NCBI GenBank assembly: GCA_029907205.1
Contig: JARYMI010000012.1
Coordinates: 1 to 64,000, forward strand
Length of the DNA stretch: 64,000 bases
Origin: Clostridiales bacterium
Lineage (GTDB): Bacteria > Acidobacteriota > Aminicenantia > Aminicenantales > UBA8522
Direction: 5' to 3'
Part shown: piece after piece, positions 25,575 through 34,529 of the stretch
Numbering within the stretch: position 1 is the first letter of the stretch
Layout: every line of letters starts with the position of its first letter
Program-made: the position numbers and the translations under genes
The notes under the pieces: model-generated
Told to the model about the DNA's origin: nothing
The model's input: the letters and a program-made list of their open reading frames with translations, nothing else
Databases searched by the model: none

Positions 25575-26037
25575 TTAACTTTTCTTCTTCTTCCCGGATA
25601 ATCTCGATTATCCTTCTCGAGCTCTTGGCTTGGAGAATCTTTTTGGTCAGAGATCCGGCCTTACGGACAAGGTGGGCTATGGCGGCCAGGATTTGAAGGT
25701 TGACACTGGGGTTTTCGGGAGAGGAAATCACCAAGAAAAAAATATGAGTCGGCTTGCCATCGATCGAATCAAAATGGACGCCTTTCCTCGATATCGCCAG
25801 AATCAACAACGGATCCTCGACCTCCTTCAACTTGCAGTGGGGGATGGCAATCCCGTCCCCGATGGCCGTGCTGCCCAACTTTTCCCTTTGGATGAGTTTC
25901 TCGTAGAGCTCTCGGTCTTTCTCGATTTTCTCTTTTCCTTTCAAGAAATTGACCATTTCCTCAAGGACTGCTTCCCTTTCTTGCGAGATAAGTTCAGAAA
26001 TGACCATTTCTTCTTTCAGCAACGCGTGAATTTTCAC
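25567..26037 (-). CDS. ptsN: PTS IIA-like nitrogen regulatory protein PtsN
   Basis: 156 residues, PTS_EIIA type-2 domain with phospho-His67 in IAIPHCKL and GSTAIGDG before it. In proteobacteria PtsN controls potassium transport, nitrogen metabolism and the envelope stress response according to its phosphorylation state. It is the second EIIA protein in the operon, between hpf and hprK, the same neighbourhood (rpoN-hpf-ptsN) as in E. coli. KtrAB potassium uptake lies 10 kb away; a link is speculation. Confidence 0.9.
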   Translation of the reverse strand: MKIHALLKEEMVISELISQEREAVLEEMVNFLKGKEKIEKDRELYEKLIQREKLGSTAIGDGIAIPHCKLKEVEDPLLILAISRKGVHFDSIDGKPTHIFFLVISSPENPSVNLQILAAIAHLVRKAGSLTKKILQAKSSRRIIEIIREEEEKLNE

Positions 26038-26065
26038 GGGCTATCCTCTTTTCATCTCGGGCAGG

Positions 26066-26593
26066 CTAATCGGGTTCAATCAGTCCATAGTTGCCGTCTT
26101 TGCGTCTATAAAGCACAGCCCACTTTTCTGAACCGGACTTTCGGAAAAGGAAGACGTCCTTCTTCTCGAGATCAAACAGGAGCATCGCCTCTTCGAGCGG
26201 CATGGGCTTGGCAGAGTAGTCTCCGCTCCTGATAATTTTTCGCCAATCGACTTCTCTTTCGGCCACGGGTTGAAATTGTTTCCTCTCCCTCCCTTTTCTC
26301 CTTCTTTTTTCCCGGAATTTCTCCCTCTCCTTCTTCACCTTTTTTTCCATGTTCTCGAAGGCCAAATTTAGGGAACTCATCAGGTCATGGGTTTCCTCGG
26401 TCACAACAAGCCTGGTTCCTTTGGCCTTGACGTGAATTTCGGCTTTATATCTGTATTTCTCAACAGAAAGGATAACGTCCACTTCGATGACTTCCCCTAA
26501 AAGTTTTTCCAGCGATTTGAGCCTCTTTTCACAGCTCGCCTTGATATCCGGAGTCAGGTCCATCTGCCGGGCTGTAAAGTGAACAACCATCAC
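26066..26593 (-). CDS. hpf: Ribosome hibernation-promoting factor, long form
   Basis: 175 residues: N-terminal S30AE/YfiA domain (VVHFTARQMDLTPDIKASC, VEVDVILSVEKYRYKAEI), a basic linker (about 95-120), and a C-terminal dimerisation domain (KPMPLEEAMLLFDLEKKDVFLFR) typical of long HPF, which pairs 70S ribosomes into 100S dimers in stationary phase. It follows rpoN with a four-base ATGA overlap. The frame is intact. Confidence 0.92.
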   Translation of the reverse strand: MMVVHFTARQMDLTPDIKASCEKRLKSLEKLLGEVIEVDVILSVEKYRYKAEIHVKAKGTRLVVTEETHDLMSSLNLAFENMEKKVKKEREKFREKRRRKGRERKQFQPVAEREVDWRKIIRSGDYSAKPMPLEEAMLLFDLEKKDVFLFRKSGSEKWAVLYRRKDGNYGLIEPD

Positions 26594-28068
26594 GTTCCCT
26601 CCATGATAGACTTTCTCTTGCGAATGTGAGATGGCGGAATTCCGAGCTGCTTCCGGTACTTGGCGACGGTCCGGCGAGCAATTTTTAGGTTGCTCTTGGT
26701 CAGGATTTCTTCTATTTCGATATCGCTCAACGGACAGCTTTTGTCCTCGCCCTCAACGAGCCTCTTGATTTTTTCTTTGATTTTCAGGGAAGAGATTTCC
26801 TCGCCAAAGTCGCCCACCAGAGATCTGTGAAAAAAATACTTGAGCGGAAAAACTCCCCACGGTGTCGTCATAAACTTGTTGGCCACCACGCGGCCGACGG
26901 TTGATTCATGGACACCGATTTCCCTGGCAATCTCCATCAGCGTGAGCGGTTTGATGTAATCTATCCCTTTTTCAAAAAAATCCCGCTGCCGGTCGACAAT
27001 GTATTTGGCGACCTTATAAACAGTCTGATCACGCTGGTCGAGACTGCGGAGGAACCACAAAGCTTTTTTCAGCTTGTCTTTCAAATAAAGATAAGCATCG
27101 GAATTCTCTTTGGCCGCCTTGGCCAGGAGTCTCCTGTAGTAGCTGTTGATCCTGAGTCGAGGGAGCCCTTCATCGTTCAGGCTGATTTTAATCTCATCGT
27201 CCTCCTTGGTGACGAGGATATCGGGCATGACGTAAAACGTCTTTTCTTGACTGTACTTCCGGCCGGGTTTGGGGTCAAGTGTTCTGATGATTTCGACATG
27301 ATTCTTGACTTCTTGTATGCCGATACCGAGGAGCTTAGCTAATTGAATAAAATCCGACTTCTCCAGCAGCGGAAGATAGGTCTCGACAATCTGCCGCGTG
27401 ATCTCATCGTCGATCTTGTGAGGGTCCATCTGGGCCAGAAGGGCCTCTTTCAGGTCAAGGCTGGCCACTCCAACAGGATCAAAAGTCTTGATCTTCTCCC
27501 GGATATGCCTGATTTTTTCCACGGACGCTCCAGCGTTAGCGGCCAGCTCCTCTTCAGAAGCCGATAGATAGCCATCCTCGTTGATATTGCCGATGATCAG
27601 TTGAGCGATATCTCGATCCGTCTGGTCAAAAAAGGTCAGGTTGGCCTGCCAGTTGAGATGATCCCAGAGCGACGGGCTTTTGGATAAAATATTCTCAAGC
27701 GAAGGCGCCTCCTTTTTCTCAGCGAAAGCCGGCCGAAATCCGTCATCAAAATACTCCTGGAACTGGGATCCAAGCTCAAAGTCATCGTCCCTGCCGTCCG
27801 CTCCTTGAGCGTCGCCCGTCGCACGTTCATCACGGATTTCTGTGGCCGCCATGTCTGCCGGTTCCTTTGGCTCGAGGGGTTCCCCAGCCTCACCGTTTTT
27901 TCTTTCTGGCGTGTCTTCTTCAAGCATCGGGTTCTGCGAAAGCTCGTTGTCAATAACTTCGATCAGCTCCAGGTTGGTCAGAGGAAGAAGCTTGATCGCC
28001 TGCTGAAGAGCTGGAGCAAGGATCAGCTTCTGAACCTGTCTCTGGTCAAGCCTCTGCTTCAAACCCAT
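26590..28068 (-). CDS. rpoN: RNA polymerase sigma-54 factor
   Basis: 492 residues, full length. The N-terminal Gln-rich activator-interacting region starts RLDQRQVQKLILAPALQQAI. The core-binding domain follows, then the helix-turn-helix region (LMEIAREIGVHESTVGRVVANK) and the RpoN box (ARRTVAKYRKQLGIPPS) that reads the -24 element. It requires an AAA+ enhancer-binding protein, none of which is in this window. It lies between lptB and hpf. Confidence 0.95.
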   Translation of the reverse strand: MGLKQRLDQRQVQKLILAPALQQAIKLLPLTNLELIEVIDNELSQNPMLEEDTPERKNGEAGEPLEPKEPADMAATEIRDERATGDAQGADGRDDDFELGSQFQEYFDDGFRPAFAEKKEAPSLENILSKSPSLWDHLNWQANLTFFDQTDRDIAQLIIGNINEDGYLSASEEELAANAGASVEKIRHIREKIKTFDPVGVASLDLKEALLAQMDPHKIDDEITRQIVETYLPLLEKSDFIQLAKLLGIGIQEVKNHVEIIRTLDPKPGRKYSQEKTFYVMPDILVTKEDDEIKISLNDEGLPRLRINSYYRRLLAKAAKENSDAYLYLKDKLKKALWFLRSLDQRDQTVYKVAKYIVDRQRDFFEKGIDYIKPLTLMEIAREIGVHESTVGRVVANKFMTTPWGVFPLKYFFHRSLVGDFGEEISSLKIKEKIKRLVEGEDKSCPLSDIEIEEILTKSNLKIARRTVAKYRKQLGIPPSHIRKRKSIMEGT

Positions 28069-28101
28069 GGCCAGTTCGTGTCTTATTCTTCTTTTTTCCC
28101 T

Positions 28102-28827
28102 TTAGAGACTAAAATCCTCGCCCAGATAGCACTTTTTGACTTCCTCAGAATACACCAGGTCTTGAGGCCTCCCTTCTTTCAAGATCTTCCCTTTATCGAT
28201 GATGTACGCGCGGTCTGTTATTTTCAGTGTTTCCCTCACGCTGTGGTCAGTGATCAGAAGCCCGAGTCCCTTTTCCTTCAGGGAGAGAATAATCCTTTGC
28301 AGGTCTTGAACTGCAAGAGGGTCAATACCGGTGAACGGTTCATCCAGGAGGATAAAATCCGGATTGGTCATCATGGCCCTGGCGATTTCAAGCCGCCGGC
28401 GTTCGCCCCCAGAGAGCGTGTAGGCCTTGGCTTTAGCCAATTTATTCAGCCCAAATTCCTCGAGGACTTTGGCCAAATCACCGTCTCTCCTGGCAAAGGC
28501 ATTGGGCATGACCTCCTTGATGGCCAGTAGGTTGTCCTCGACACTGAGTCTGCGGAAGGCCGATGGCTCCTGGGGAAGGAGGGAGAGCCCTTTTTGAGCT
28601 CTGAGATACATCGGGGTATCAGTGATCTCTTCATCGCCCATATAGATTTTGCCCCCGTCCTGGGAGATGAGCCCGAGGATGATAGAAAAAGTTGTCGTTT
28701 TTCCCGCGCCGTTGGGCCCAAGGAGCCCGACGATTTCTCCTCTGCTAACTTCTAAGGAGATATTGTCGACAACCCTCTTCTGATGGTAGGTCTTGATCAA
28801 TCCGACGGCGTTGAGACGGGATTTCAT
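28102..28827 (-). CDS. lptB: LPS export ABC transporter ATPase LptB
   Basis: 241 residues with Walker A GPNGAGKTT, Q-loop, LSGGERRRLEIARAM signature, Walker B FILLDEPFTGIDP and the H-loop LITDHSVRETL. LptB powers extraction of LPS from the inner membrane through LptF/LptG, which are not in this window. Its ATGA start overlaps the fused lptC-lptA gene, so it is coupled to the bridge proteins. Confidence 0.93.
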   Translation of the reverse strand: MKSRLNAVGLIKTYHQKRVVDNISLEVSRGEIVGLLGPNGAGKTTTFSIILGLISQDGGKIYMGDEEITDTPMYLRAQKGLSLLPQEPSAFRRLSVEDNLLAIKEVMPNAFARRDGDLAKVLEEFGLNKLAKAKAYTLSGGERRRLEIARAMMTNPDFILLDEPFTGIDPLAVQDLQRIILSLKEKGLGLLITDHSVRETLKITDRAYIIDKGKILKEGRPQDLVYSEEVKKCYLGEDFSL

Positions 28828-30719
28828 TCTTCACGTTTTATAACAGTAGCAGAACGTTCTTTTTCCTTGTTTTCCACGAGGATTCTATCATCGCCCAGAC
28901 GAAAAGTCAATTTATCTCCGCGGAGGATTCCTTTCTCCTTATCCGTGACGACAGGGCTCCCTGACAGGACCATAGTCTCTTTTTCCAGGTCGTACAAAGC
29001 CTCTTCGCTTTGACCCTCTCTGAGCTCATCTGCGACGATGACCTTTCCTCTGGCTTTGACCGTCTGGATGTCCGCTGATTTCTCGGCCAGGGACACGAAA
29101 AGCGCATTGGCCTTTAGGCCAACTGCCCTCGTCTTAAGCCAGGTCGTTTGTTCAAAAGCCAGAATATTCGCTTTGGGGTTATAATTCATCTTCTCGCCCC
29201 CGAGCTCGATTCTCTCTTCCTTGTCCTCCCCTTTTTTCGGCCGAAGAGAAAAGACCGAGCGAACGAGGCCTTCACTCCCAATTTCACCCGTATCTCTAAG
29301 GATTGTCGCTTGCTGGGCTAATAGCATGTCCTTGTCCTGCCACATCCGGATATCGCCTCTTAGAATTAAACGATTCTGCTGCTCGTCGTATCTCATGTAT
29401 TGGGCTTTTATAAAAACAGGCCTCTCCCGCGCAAAAAACCCGACTGTTTCCCCTTTTTCCGGCTGAGGCTTGAGGATAACTCTGACCTGTTCGGACGCTT
29501 CCATGATTTCCCGCTTGGGAAAAAGCTTGATTTCTCGGGCCATCACCTCGCTGTCCAGAGAATCCAAGAGCGCTTCCTCGCTCGTTCCCGCTCGAATCCG
29601 GAGCAACTCCCCTTGGCCTTCAACCAGGATTTCCTGGCCGGAAAGGCGACGCTTGAGGCTGCCGTCCTTTTCCTTCTCCAACAGGTTGGCCTGATTCCAA
29701 GCGCGGAGTTCTTTGAGCCCGCCCTGGCGGTCAAAAAGCATTTTCATGGCTTCTGACCTCACTTCTGTTAGAGAACCTGAGGCCGCGACCGATTTCATAA
29801 AGCAATTGCCCCTGGCTTCCAAGGATTCCATTTCAGGCACGTCGAGAAAGGAATTCAGCCTGATCTCCTCTGCCTCGATCTCTCTTTCCCTGGCTTTTGC
29901 CAAAAGAAGATCTCCTCCATTCACCGGAACATCATTCCCCACCACAAGAAAGGCCTTGACTTTTCCTTTTAGCCCAATTTTTTCTATTTGCTGTTCATCC
30001 GACGTGAGTTTGAACTCAAAGGAGTCAGCTTGGCCACGACTCTTTTCCAGAGAAAAAGTAACCTTCCCCTCTGCGCTGCCTCTTTTCTCCGGTCGGCTGT
30101 AGATAAAAACATCGGCTTTTAAATCAAAAACGTCCGGGCTTTCCGGCCCGCGCCTGAGCTGGATGGCCACATCTCCTTCCAGCCGAAGAGACTCCTCCGC
30201 CAAGGAATAGAGGAGCTGCTGGGCCCTGCCGAAGATCCGGTTGGAAGCAAAAGTGGCTTCCTTATCTGTGGAGAGGGTTTCTGGGTTCTTTCTGTAATAA
30301 AGTACCGGGGCCTTGACCACCACATCGCCCTGCTCGAGACTTGCCTGACCTTCAAGAACAATCTCAGTCCAGTCCTTGTCGTATGTTATCTTGTCTCCGC
30401 TGATAATCCTTTCTTCTTTCCCTTCTTTGTTGACCTCTTTGATTTCGACGTTCCCCTCCAGATAGTAGAGGTTAGCGCTTCCAGCATAATGCCTTTCGGC
30501 CTTGGCCCTAATGACTCTATCTCCTTTATAATCATAATGTTCTATCCCTTCCTGCTTTTGCACCTTTTGTTCGGTGATATCTCCAACCCTTACGGCCTCG
30601 ACTGAGGCTTGCCGCCGATGAGAAAAGAAATACCAGACCGTCGCGGCGATAACAAAAAACAAGCAGAGGACGAGCAGGGCCCTGAACACCCTGGCCACAG
30701 CGATTTTCTTGTCAATCAT
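28824..30719 (-). CDS. LptC-LptA fusion, LPS periplasmic bridge protein
   Basis: About 631 residues from the ATG at 30719, which overlaps the end of recJ by 8 nt; an in-frame extension runs further into recJ but is not conserved-looking. One N-terminal transmembrane helix (LLVLCLFFVIAATVWYFF) is followed by an LptC-like domain, then several OstA/LptA-type beta-jellyroll segments (e.g. YYLEGNVEI, ITYDKDWTEIVLEG, RYDEQQNRLILRGDI), ending in a canonical LptA region (ALYDLEKETMVLSGSPVV, RGDKLTFRL). LptC and LptA are usually separate proteins of ~190 and ~180 residues that polymerise into a bridge. Here one chain holds both and enough jellyroll to span much of the periplasm. Its position directly upstream of lptB supports the assignment. 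Confidence 0.85.
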   Translation of the reverse strand: MIDKKIAVARVFRALLVLCLFFVIAATVWYFFSHRRQASVEAVRVGDITEQKVQKQEGIEHYDYKGDRVIRAKAERHYAGSANLYYLEGNVEIKEVNKEGKEERIISGDKITYDKDWTEIVLEGQASLEQGDVVVKAPVLYYRKNPETLSTDKEATFASNRIFGRAQQLLYSLAEESLRLEGDVAIQLRRGPESPDVFDLKADVFIYSRPEKRGSAEGKVTFSLEKSRGQADSFEFKLTSDEQQIEKIGLKGKVKAFLVVGNDVPVNGGDLLLAKAREREIEAEEIRLNSFLDVPEMESLEARGNCFMKSVAASGSLTEVRSEAMKMLFDRQGGLKELRAWNQANLLEKEKDGSLKRRLSGQEILVEGQGELLRIRAGTSEEALLDSLDSEVMAREIKLFPKREIMEASEQVRVILKPQPEKGETVGFFARERPVFIKAQYMRYDEQQNRLILRGDIRMWQDKDMLLAQQATILRDTGEIGSEGLVRSVFSLRPKKGEDKEERIELGGEKMNYNPKANILAFEQTTWLKTRAVGLKANALFVSLAEKSADIQTVKARGKVIVADELREGQSEEALYDLEKETMVLSGSPVVTDKEKGILRGDKLTFRLGDDRILVENKEKERSATVIKREE

Positions 30720-32418
30720 CCCGACCTTTGATGTCCTCGATAGAAAGGCTGACGTTTTCTTGACCCAGAAGCTGGGAAAACTGGAGAGAATAGACAAGGC
30801 TAATCCTGTCTCCCTTTTTGATGCTTGTGATCCAGGATCCCTTCTCCCAGCCCAGAGCTTCAAAGCTCCTGCCGTCTTGCCTAACGGAGAACTTGATGTG
30901 TTTTTCTTGAAGGGGGTGAGGATGGCTCAGGACTTCAGCATCCTCGGTAAGGAAGACAGGCTTAGGATTGCCGACGCCGAAGGGCGAGAGCCGGAAGAAA
31001 TGGTCGAGAAAAGGGATGTTGATGTCCGTAAAGTCAATCTTGACGTCGACCCTGACTTTTCTCTTTACGTCCTCTTCGCTGAGTCTTTTCTCTGCCAGCT
31101 CGTTGATTCGTGCTTTCAAGGGAGCCAACTTGTCTCGAACGAGAACGCAGCCGACTGCCATCTTGTGCCCCCCGTAGTCCACGAACAACTCCCGGCATTC
31201 ATCCAGGCAGTCAATGAAGGAAAATTCGGTGATGCTCCTCCCGGAACCGAAGGCTTTTCCGTCGTCATAAGTAAAGAGAAGAACCGGGCGGCAAAAGGCA
31301 TCCTTAAGCTTCGAGGCCACGATTCCGATCGTCCCTCGGTGCCATCCTTCACATCCCAAAAGCAACGCCTTGTAGCGCTTGGCAAGACCGGCGCTTTCTA
31401 TCCAGTTCATCGCTTCCTTGTAAATTTTTTCTTCTTCCCTCTGCCGTTCAGCGTTGAGGTCGTCAAGCCTCTTGGCCAGCCGGTTTGACTCTTCCTCGGT
31501 TTCCGCAAAGAAGAGCTGGACCGCCGTATCTGCAGATTCCATTCTTCCTGCGGCGTTGAGACGGGGCCCTATCCGGAAACCGATATCTCCCTCGCTGATC
31601 TTTTTTTCCCCCAGGCCACATATCCTGACCAAGCCTCTCAGCCCCCTGTTGGAGATGGTTTCCAACCCTTTCAACCCGTGTTTCACTAAGATCCTGTTCT
31701 CTCCCCTGAGGTCGGCCACATCAGCAATGGTACCGATGGCCACTAACTTCGCATAATGGGACAGCCAGGATTCTCTCCCTTCGCTCTGAAAAAGAGCCTG
31801 AAGGAGCTTATAAACAACACCCACTCCGGCAAGATTCTTGTAGGGATAGCCTGAATCCTCAAGAACAGGGTTTATGATGGCAACGGCTTCAGGGAGGACT
31901 TCACCCGGCCGATGATGGTCGGTGATGATGACATCCACTCCTTCTTTCTTTGCCCTGTTTACAAAAGAAAGGGCTTTGACTCCGCAGTCAACGCTAATGA
32001 CAAGACCGGCTTTTCTCTCCAAGATTATCCGGATATGCTCCTCCTTGATCCCGTAACCCTCTTTGAGCCGCTCGGGGATGAAGTAATCCACCTCGGCACC
32101 TAAACCCCTGAGCGCTCTGAGAAGCATGACGACAGACAAAACGCCGTCGGCGTCATAGTCACCGAATACCAGGATTTTCTCTTTTCTCCGGATCGCTTCT
32201 TTGATTCTGACCACCGCTTTGTTCATATCTCTCAACAGGAAAGGATCGTGCAGGTCTTCGAGTGTGCCGAAGAGGAACCGGTCTGCCTCACCGGCAGAAA
32301 GAATGTTCCGGTTTGTCAAAATCCGGGCAAGAGGAAGGGGAATTCCAACTTCTCTCGCGAGAATCTCTGCTTCTTTTCTTGGCGGGGCAAGCGACCAAAT
32401 CGAATCATCCATCGCCAC
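30712..32418 (-). CDS. recJ: Single-stranded-DNA exonuclease RecJ
   Basis: 568 residues of the DHH family: motif I FGDYDADG (about 85-92), motif III ITDHHRPGE, a DHHA1 region with GGHKMAVGC, and a C-terminal OB fold (LGWEKGSWITSIKKGDRISLVY). It degrades single-stranded DNA 5'-3' in recombination and repair. The start is GTG at 32418 or ATG at 32412; neither has a ribosome site, and a promoter ends 6 nt before the GTG. It is the first gene of the eleven-gene minus-strand run and overlaps the next gene by 8 nt. Confidence 0.93.
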   Translation of the reverse strand: MAMDDSIWSLAPPRKEAEILAREVGIPLPLARILTNRNILSAGEADRFLFGTLEDLHDPFLLRDMNKAVVRIKEAIRRKEKILVFGDYDADGVLSVVMLLRALRGLGAEVDYFIPERLKEGYGIKEEHIRIILERKAGLVISVDCGVKALSFVNRAKKEGVDVIITDHHRPGEVLPEAVAIINPVLEDSGYPYKNLAGVGVVYKLLQALFQSEGRESWLSHYAKLVAIGTIADVADLRGENRILVKHGLKGLETISNRGLRGLVRICGLGEKKISEGDIGFRIGPRLNAAGRMESADTAVQLFFAETEEESNRLAKRLDDLNAERQREEEKIYKEAMNWIESAGLAKRYKALLLGCEGWHRGTIGIVASKLKDAFCRPVLLFTYDDGKAFGSGRSITEFSFIDCLDECRELFVDYGGHKMAVGCVLVRDKLAPLKARINELAEKRLSEEDVKRKVRVDVKIDFTDINIPFLDHFFRLSPFGVGNPKPVFLTEDAEVLSHPHPLQEKHIKFSVRQDGRSFEALGWEKGSWITSIKKGDRISLVYSLQFSQLLGQENVSLSIEDIKGRDD

Positions 32419-32424
32419 TTTTTA

Positions 32425-32453
32425 ACTGTAGCACAAACTCCGCTAATCCTCAA
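32425..32453 (-). promoter_or_regulatory. Promoter of the recJ-to-ptsI operon
   Basis: Minus-strand TTGAGG (32448-32453), a 17-bp spacer and TACAGT (32425-32430), 6 nt before GTG 32418 and 12 nt before ATG 32412. It is probably the main promoter of the whole run, because later genes overlap or nearly touch. Confidence 0.5.
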
Positions 32454-32458
32454 TCATA

Positions 32459-32487
32459 GGGAACGGTCCTCCCGGAGGACCGTTCCC
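32459..32487. repeat. Perfect palindrome between recJ and ftsY (REP-like)
   Basis: Arms GGGAACGGTCCTCC and GGAGGACCGTTCCC, 14 bp each, around a single C. It lies between two divergent promoters (recJ and ftsY), so it is not a terminator for an upstream gene. It shares its sequence with the element ends at 10916 and 53630. Confidence 0.75.
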
Positions 32488-32499
32488 ATTTTCCTTTGA

Positions 32500-32528
32500 T
32501 TGACTTTGAAAATACCGAAAAATATAAT
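32500..32528 (+). promoter_or_regulatory. Promoter of ftsY-rib operon
   Basis: TTGACT (32500-32505), a 17-bp spacer and perfect TATAAT (32523-32528). The expected transcription start is about 32535, three bases before GTG 32538. Confidence 0.78.
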
Positions 32529-32537
32529 GGTTTCGCC

Positions 32538-33431
32538 GTGCTCGGTACTCTCAGAGACAAACTGGCCAAGACGAGCCACTCGCTCAGGGGGAAGCTTGAG
32601 GAGCTCCTGCGGAGCGGCAAGTCAAGGGACGGAATTTTCGATGAACTGGCCGAAATCCTGGTCGGGGCCGACGCCGGGATTGCGGCCACGGAGAAAATTA
32701 TTCTCTCTCTCAAGCAAAAAACAAGAAAGGACACCTCATTCGAGGAGATCCGGTCTGCTCTCGAGGAAGAGCTCATTCGAATCCTGAGCCGCCACTCAGT
32801 TGACCTTTCTGTTAACGATGCGCCAGCGGTGATCATGATAGTCGGGGTCAATGGCGGGGGCAAAACCACGTCTTTGGCCAAGCTCGCCCATTATTTCAAG
32901 AAAAGAGGAAAAAAAGTCCTTATGGTTGCCGCCGATACGTTCAGAGCCGCTGCCCAGGAACAGCTCATGAGTTGGGGCAAAAACTTAGGCATTCCCGTTA
33001 TCCGGGGCCAGTACGGAGCTGATCCCGCTGCCGTCGTCTTCGACGCGCTCCAGTCTTTCAAAGCTCATGGCTATGATCTCCTCCTCGTCGACACGGCGGG
33101 AAGAATTCATACCAATCCCAACTTAATGAACGAGCTGGAGAAGATTAGGCGCGTCATCCGCCGTGAGGTCATGGGCGCCCCTCAGGAAATCCTGCTTGTT
33201 CTGGATGCGACGACCGGACAGAATGCCCTCGTTCAGGCCAGGGAATTCCTCAGGTTCTCCGGCATCACCGGAATTGTCCTGACCAAGCTCGACGGCACCG
33301 CTAAAGGCGGGAGTGTGATCGGCATTGTCGACGAACTCCAGCTCCCCGTTAAGTTTATCGGTCTTGGCGAAGACATCGAGGACTTCTTGCCGTTCTCTGC
33401 CCACCAATTTGTCACGGCGCTGACCTCATGA
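32538..33431 (+). CDS. ftsY: Signal recognition particle receptor FtsY
   Basis: About 297 residues: helical N domain, then the SRP GTPase G domain with P-loop GVNGGGKT (103-110), DTFRAAAQEQL, DTAGR, TKLDGTAKGG and the closing GLGEDIEDFLPF. It docks ribosome-SRP complexes at the membrane. The frame is open to a TTG at 32496, but that codon lies upstream of the promoter -35, so GTG 32538 (reading VLGTLRDKL, matching typical FtsY starts) is the real start. It lacks the long acidic N-terminal region of E. coli FtsY, as many bacterial versions do. Its end shares ATGA with ribD. Confidence 0.93.
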   Translation: MLGTLRDKLAKTSHSLRGKLEELLRSGKSRDGIFDELAEILVGADAGIAATEKIILSLKQKTRKDTSFEEIRSALEEELIRILSRHSVDLSVNDAPAVIMIVGVNGGGKTTSLAKLAHYFKKRGKKVLMVAADTFRAAAQEQLMSWGKNLGIPVIRGQYGADPAAVVFDALQSFKAHGYDLLLVDTAGRIHTNPNLMNELEKIRRVIRREVMGAPQEILLVLDATTGQNALVQAREFLRFSGITGIVLTKLDGTAKGGSVIGIVDELQLPVKFIGLGEDIEDFLPFSAHQFVTALTS

Positions 33432-34528
33432 AAGAGCTTCAAGACTTCGCTTATCTTGAGATGGCTTATGCCCTGGCCGAAAAAGCCAGAGGCTGGGCAA
33501 GCCCGAATCCCCTTGTGGGAGCCGTATGTATCAGGGACGGACGTGTGATCAGCTGGGGGTATCACGAAAACCCGGGCAAGCCCCACGCAGAGGTCGTTGC
33601 TCTCGAGCGCGCCGGCTCCCTGGCGAGAGAGAGCACTCTCTACGTTACCTTGGAGCCCTGCGTCCATTGGGGAAGAACACCACCTTGCGCTGAAGCGGTG
33701 ATACGGGCGAGACCAAGGAGGGTGGTTATCTCCTCTCTTGACCCAAACCCGGTTGTCTTCAAGAAAGGAATCAAGAGACTCCGGCAGGCCGGTCTGCACC
33801 TTTCTGTTGGTCTGCTTAAAGACAGGAATATCAGGCTGAACGAGGCTTACGTAAAATACATCACCCGGGGAATGCCCTTCATCACCCTTAAAGCAGCTGT
33901 AAGCCTCGACGGCAGGACAGCCGCTAAGACTCTCGACTCCCGCTGGATTTCTTCTCCTCAAACGCGCGAATACGTCCATCTTCTCCGGGGCGAGCACGAC
34001 GCCATCATGGTCGGAGTCAACACCATCCTCAGAGATGATCCGCTGCTAACAGTCCGTCACCCTCAGTGGAAAGGGAAGAAAATCGCGCGGGTCATCCTCG
34101 ATTCTCGACTTCGGCTCCCTACGAAGGCCAGGATTCTTTCTACCCTCGGCCAGGGCGAGATTTACGTTTTCACCTCCAGGCGCGCACCGCAAGAAAAGGA
34201 AAAGGTTCTGGCAGAAAAGGGGCTGACCGTGGTCAGGCTTCCAGGTGGCAGAGGAGAGATTTCCCTTCCAGACCTGCTTGCCTGGCTTGGCCGCAAGGAA
34301 ATCTCCAGCGTCCTGGTTGAGGGAGGAAGCCTCCTCCTGACAGCCTTGATCGAAAAAAAACTGGCCGATAAGCTTCTCCTCGCCATTTCCCCCCGAATGA
34401 TCGGAGGAATAAAAGCTCCCTCTTTTTTGGAGGGGGAAGGCATAAACAAACTCCAGGACGCCCTGGAACTCGGCCGAATTTCTTGTTTTCGCATCGGCCG
34501 AGACATCCTCGTGGAAGGATATTTCTGA
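33428..34528 (+). CDS. ribD: Bifunctional riboflavin deaminase/reductase RibD
   Basis: 366 residues. The N-terminal cytidine-deaminase-like domain has zinc ligands in HAEVVAL and PCVHWGRTPPCAEA; the C-terminal reductase domain begins near ITLKAAVSLDGRTA and contains VEGGSLLLTALIE. It carries out the second and third steps of riboflavin synthesis from the GTP branch. The start overlaps ftsY by four bases, so riboflavin genes are transcribed with ftsY; an FMN riboswitch has no room here. Confidence 0.94.
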   Translation: MKELQDFAYLEMAYALAEKARGWASPNPLVGAVCIRDGRVISWGYHENPGKPHAEVVALERAGSLARESTLYVTLEPCVHWGRTPPCAEAVIRARPRRVVISSLDPNPVVFKKGIKRLRQAGLHLSVGLLKDRNIRLNEAYVKYITRGMPFITLKAAVSLDGRTAAKTLDSRWISSPQTREYVHLLRGEHDAIMVGVNTILRDDPLLTVRHPQWKGKKIARVILDSRLRLPTKARILSTLGQGEIYVFTSRRAPQEKEKVLAEKGLTVVRLPGGRGEISLPDLLAWLGRKEISSVLVEGGSLLLTALIEKKLADKLLLAISPRMIGGIKAPSFLEGEGINKLQDALELGRISCFRIGRDILVEGYF

Positions 34529-34529
34529 T

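Noticed and set aside
33380-33431. FMN riboswitch before ribD
   Set aside because: ribD overlaps ftsY by four bases and no structured leader precedes ftsY.
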